Shown: one piece after another, positions 5,532 to 6,595 of the stretch
How the letters are laid out: every line of letters begins with the position of its first letter
Numbering within the stretch: the stretch's first letter is position 1
From: an uncultured Cellvibrionales bacterium
Lineage (GTDB): Bacteria; Pseudomonadota; Gammaproteobacteria; Pseudomonadales; UBA7434
Assembly: GCA_937897785.1 (NCBI GenBank)
Contig: CALCNB010000340.1
Coordinates: 1-6,595 of the forward strand
DNA: 6,595 nucleotides
Direction of reading: 5' to 3'
Notes under the pieces: model-generated
The model's input: only the letters and a program-made list of their open reading frames with translations
Database searches by the model: none
What the model was told of the DNA's origin: nothing
Made by a program: the position numbers and the translations under genes

Positions 5532-6595
5532 ATGACTAAAATAAAAAAACTCGATATTCGTTTAGCTAATCAGATTGCCGCTGGTGAAGTGGTTGATCGG
5601 CCCGCCTCGGTGTTAAAAGAGTTGATTGAGAACAGCTTTGATGCAGGTGCCGATCAAATCGATGTGGAGGTTGAAGCTGGCGGCACTAAGCGGGTGTTAG
5701 TTCGCGACAATGGCTGTGGCATTGAGCACGATGATATGGCGCTTGCACTTGACTCACATGCGACCAGTAAAATCTACGACTTAGATGATCTAGAAGCGGT
5801 CACGACCATGGGTTTTCGGGGTGAGGCCTTAGCCAGTATCAGTTCGGTTTCGCGGTTAACCTTAAGCTCGAACGTGTCGAGCCAAGCGGAACAAGGCTGG
5901 CAAGCCAGAAGTGTGGGCCGCGATATGGCGGTTGAACTGAGCCCCGCTGCTCGACCGCAAGGAACCACCGTTGAAGTGGAAGATTTATTTTTTAATACAC
6001 CGGCAAGAAGAAAATTTTTACGTAAAGAGAAAACTGAATTTAATCACCTCGATGAGGTCTTTCGTCGCAATGCCTTGGGCAGTTTTTCCACCGGATTAAG
6101 TTTAACTCACAATGGTAAGGTTATTCACTCGCTTCGCCCCTGTAATGAAGTGTTAGATCGCGAGCGAAGAATTGCAAAGTTGCTCGGCCAAGGGTTTATC
6201 GACCATGCTATCCATCTCGATGTTGAACACAGTGGTTACCGATTGCAGGGTTGGGTGGCGCAGCCAACCTTCTCTCGCAGTCAAGCAGATATGCAATACT
6301 TTTTTGTCAATCAGCGAGTCATCAAAGATAAGGTGATTGGTCATGCGGTCAGGCAAGCGTATCGCGACGTTTTATTTCACGGCCGTCAACCGGTGTTTGT
6401 TTTGTATTTTAGCTTGGACCCAAGTCAGGTCGATGTGAATGTACATCCCTCCAAACACGAAGTGCGGTTTAGAGATTCACGGCAAGTGCACGACTTTATT
6501 TATCGCACCCTGCATAAGGCATTGGCGGATGTCAGGCCAGAAGGCTTGCCAGCGAGCGGTGAGGGGGCTGGGTATGCTGCCGCCTCGACAGAGGG
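5532..6595 (+). CDS. mutL: DNA mismatch repair protein MutL (N-terminal 354 codons, cut by window edge)
   Basis: Cytosolic GHKL-family ATPase that links MutS mismatch recognition to strand cutting and unwinding in methyl-directed or related mismatch repair. Seen: LANQIAAGEVVDRPASVLKE with catalytic E30 and magnesium-binding N34; DNGCGI (59-64); the ATP lid SHATSKI (75-81); GFRGEALASISSVSRLTL (from 94); GTTVEVEDLFFNTPARRKFL; and the transducer-domain motif VDVNVHPSKHEVRF, whose K308 matches the ATP-contacting K307 of E. coli. The start aligns with E. coli MutL; it lies nine bases after the amiB stop, so translation may be coupled, and only a weak AUAAGA-like site precedes it. The frame continues off the right edge just after the ATPase/transducer part, in the start of the variable linker. 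The C-terminal dimerisation domain, and whether it carries the endonuclease motif, cannot be seen. Confidence 0.97.
   Translation, partial: MTKIKKLDIRLANQIAAGEVVDRPASVLKELIENSFDAGADQIDVEVEAGGTKRVLVRDNGCGIEHDDMALALDSHATSKIYDLDDLEAVTTMGFRGEALASISSVSRLTLSSNVSSQAEQGWQARSVGRDMAVELSPAARPQGTTVEVEDLFFNTPARRKFLRKEKTEFNHLDEVFRRNALGSFSTGLSLTHNGKVIHSLRPCNEVLDRERRIAKLLGQGFIDHAIHLDVEHSGYRLQGWVAQPTFSRSQADMQYFFVNQRVIKDKVIGHAVRQAYRDVLFHGRQPVFVLYFSLDPSQVDVNVHPSKHEVRFRDSRQVHDFIYRTLHKALADVRPEGLPASGEGAGYAAASTE

Noticed and set aside
5774..6356. Minus-strand open frames of 64 and 67 codons within mutL
   Set aside because: They overlap the conserved MutL ATPase domain and show no independent coding evidence.

Overview
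The window is a stretch of chromosome from a gammaproteobacterium with moderate GC. The evidence is the locus queG (divergent) / tsaE-amiB-mutL, the order known around E. coli yjeS-yjeE-amiB-mutL and in Pseudomonas, plus close motif-by-motif agreement of DeaD, TsaE and MutL with the E. coli proteins as I remember them. A marine Cellvibrionales-type bacterium would fit the extra luciferase-like oxidoreductase gene, but that placement is a weak inference.

Left half, minus strand, reading right to left: queG (epoxyqueuosine reductase, GTG start, 3436 to 2309), then a 141-bp gap, then a luciferase-like-monooxygenase-fold oxidoreductase (2167 to 1280), then a 246-bp gap with several possible regulatory elements, then the first 344 codons of a DEAD-box RNA helicase of the DeaD/CsdA type (1033 to the left edge, where it is cut).

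Right half, plus strand: tsaE (3540-4121), amiB (4182-5522, N-acetylmuramoyl-L-alanine amidase with signal peptide, AMIN, amidase and LysM parts), and mutL (5532 to the right edge, cut after codon 354). The three genes lie head to tail with gaps of 60 and 9 bp and probably form one transcription unit. A TATAAT box in the 103-bp divergent gap before tsaE is the best promoter candidate.

The gene set is mostly housekeeping: tRNA modification (QueG for queuosine, TsaE for t6A), septal peptidoglycan hydrolysis (AmiB), mismatch repair (MutL) and RNA remodelling in the cold (DeaD). I see no transposon, prophage, CRISPR array, toxin-antitoxin pair or defence system, and no convincing new system. The points most worth a second look are the absence of nnr (yjeF) from its usual place between queG and tsaE, the luciferase-like oxidoreductase placed beside queG, and the structured 5' leader of the helicase gene (a hairpin four bases before the AUG, a possible 20-codon leader ORF and a three-copy repeat).
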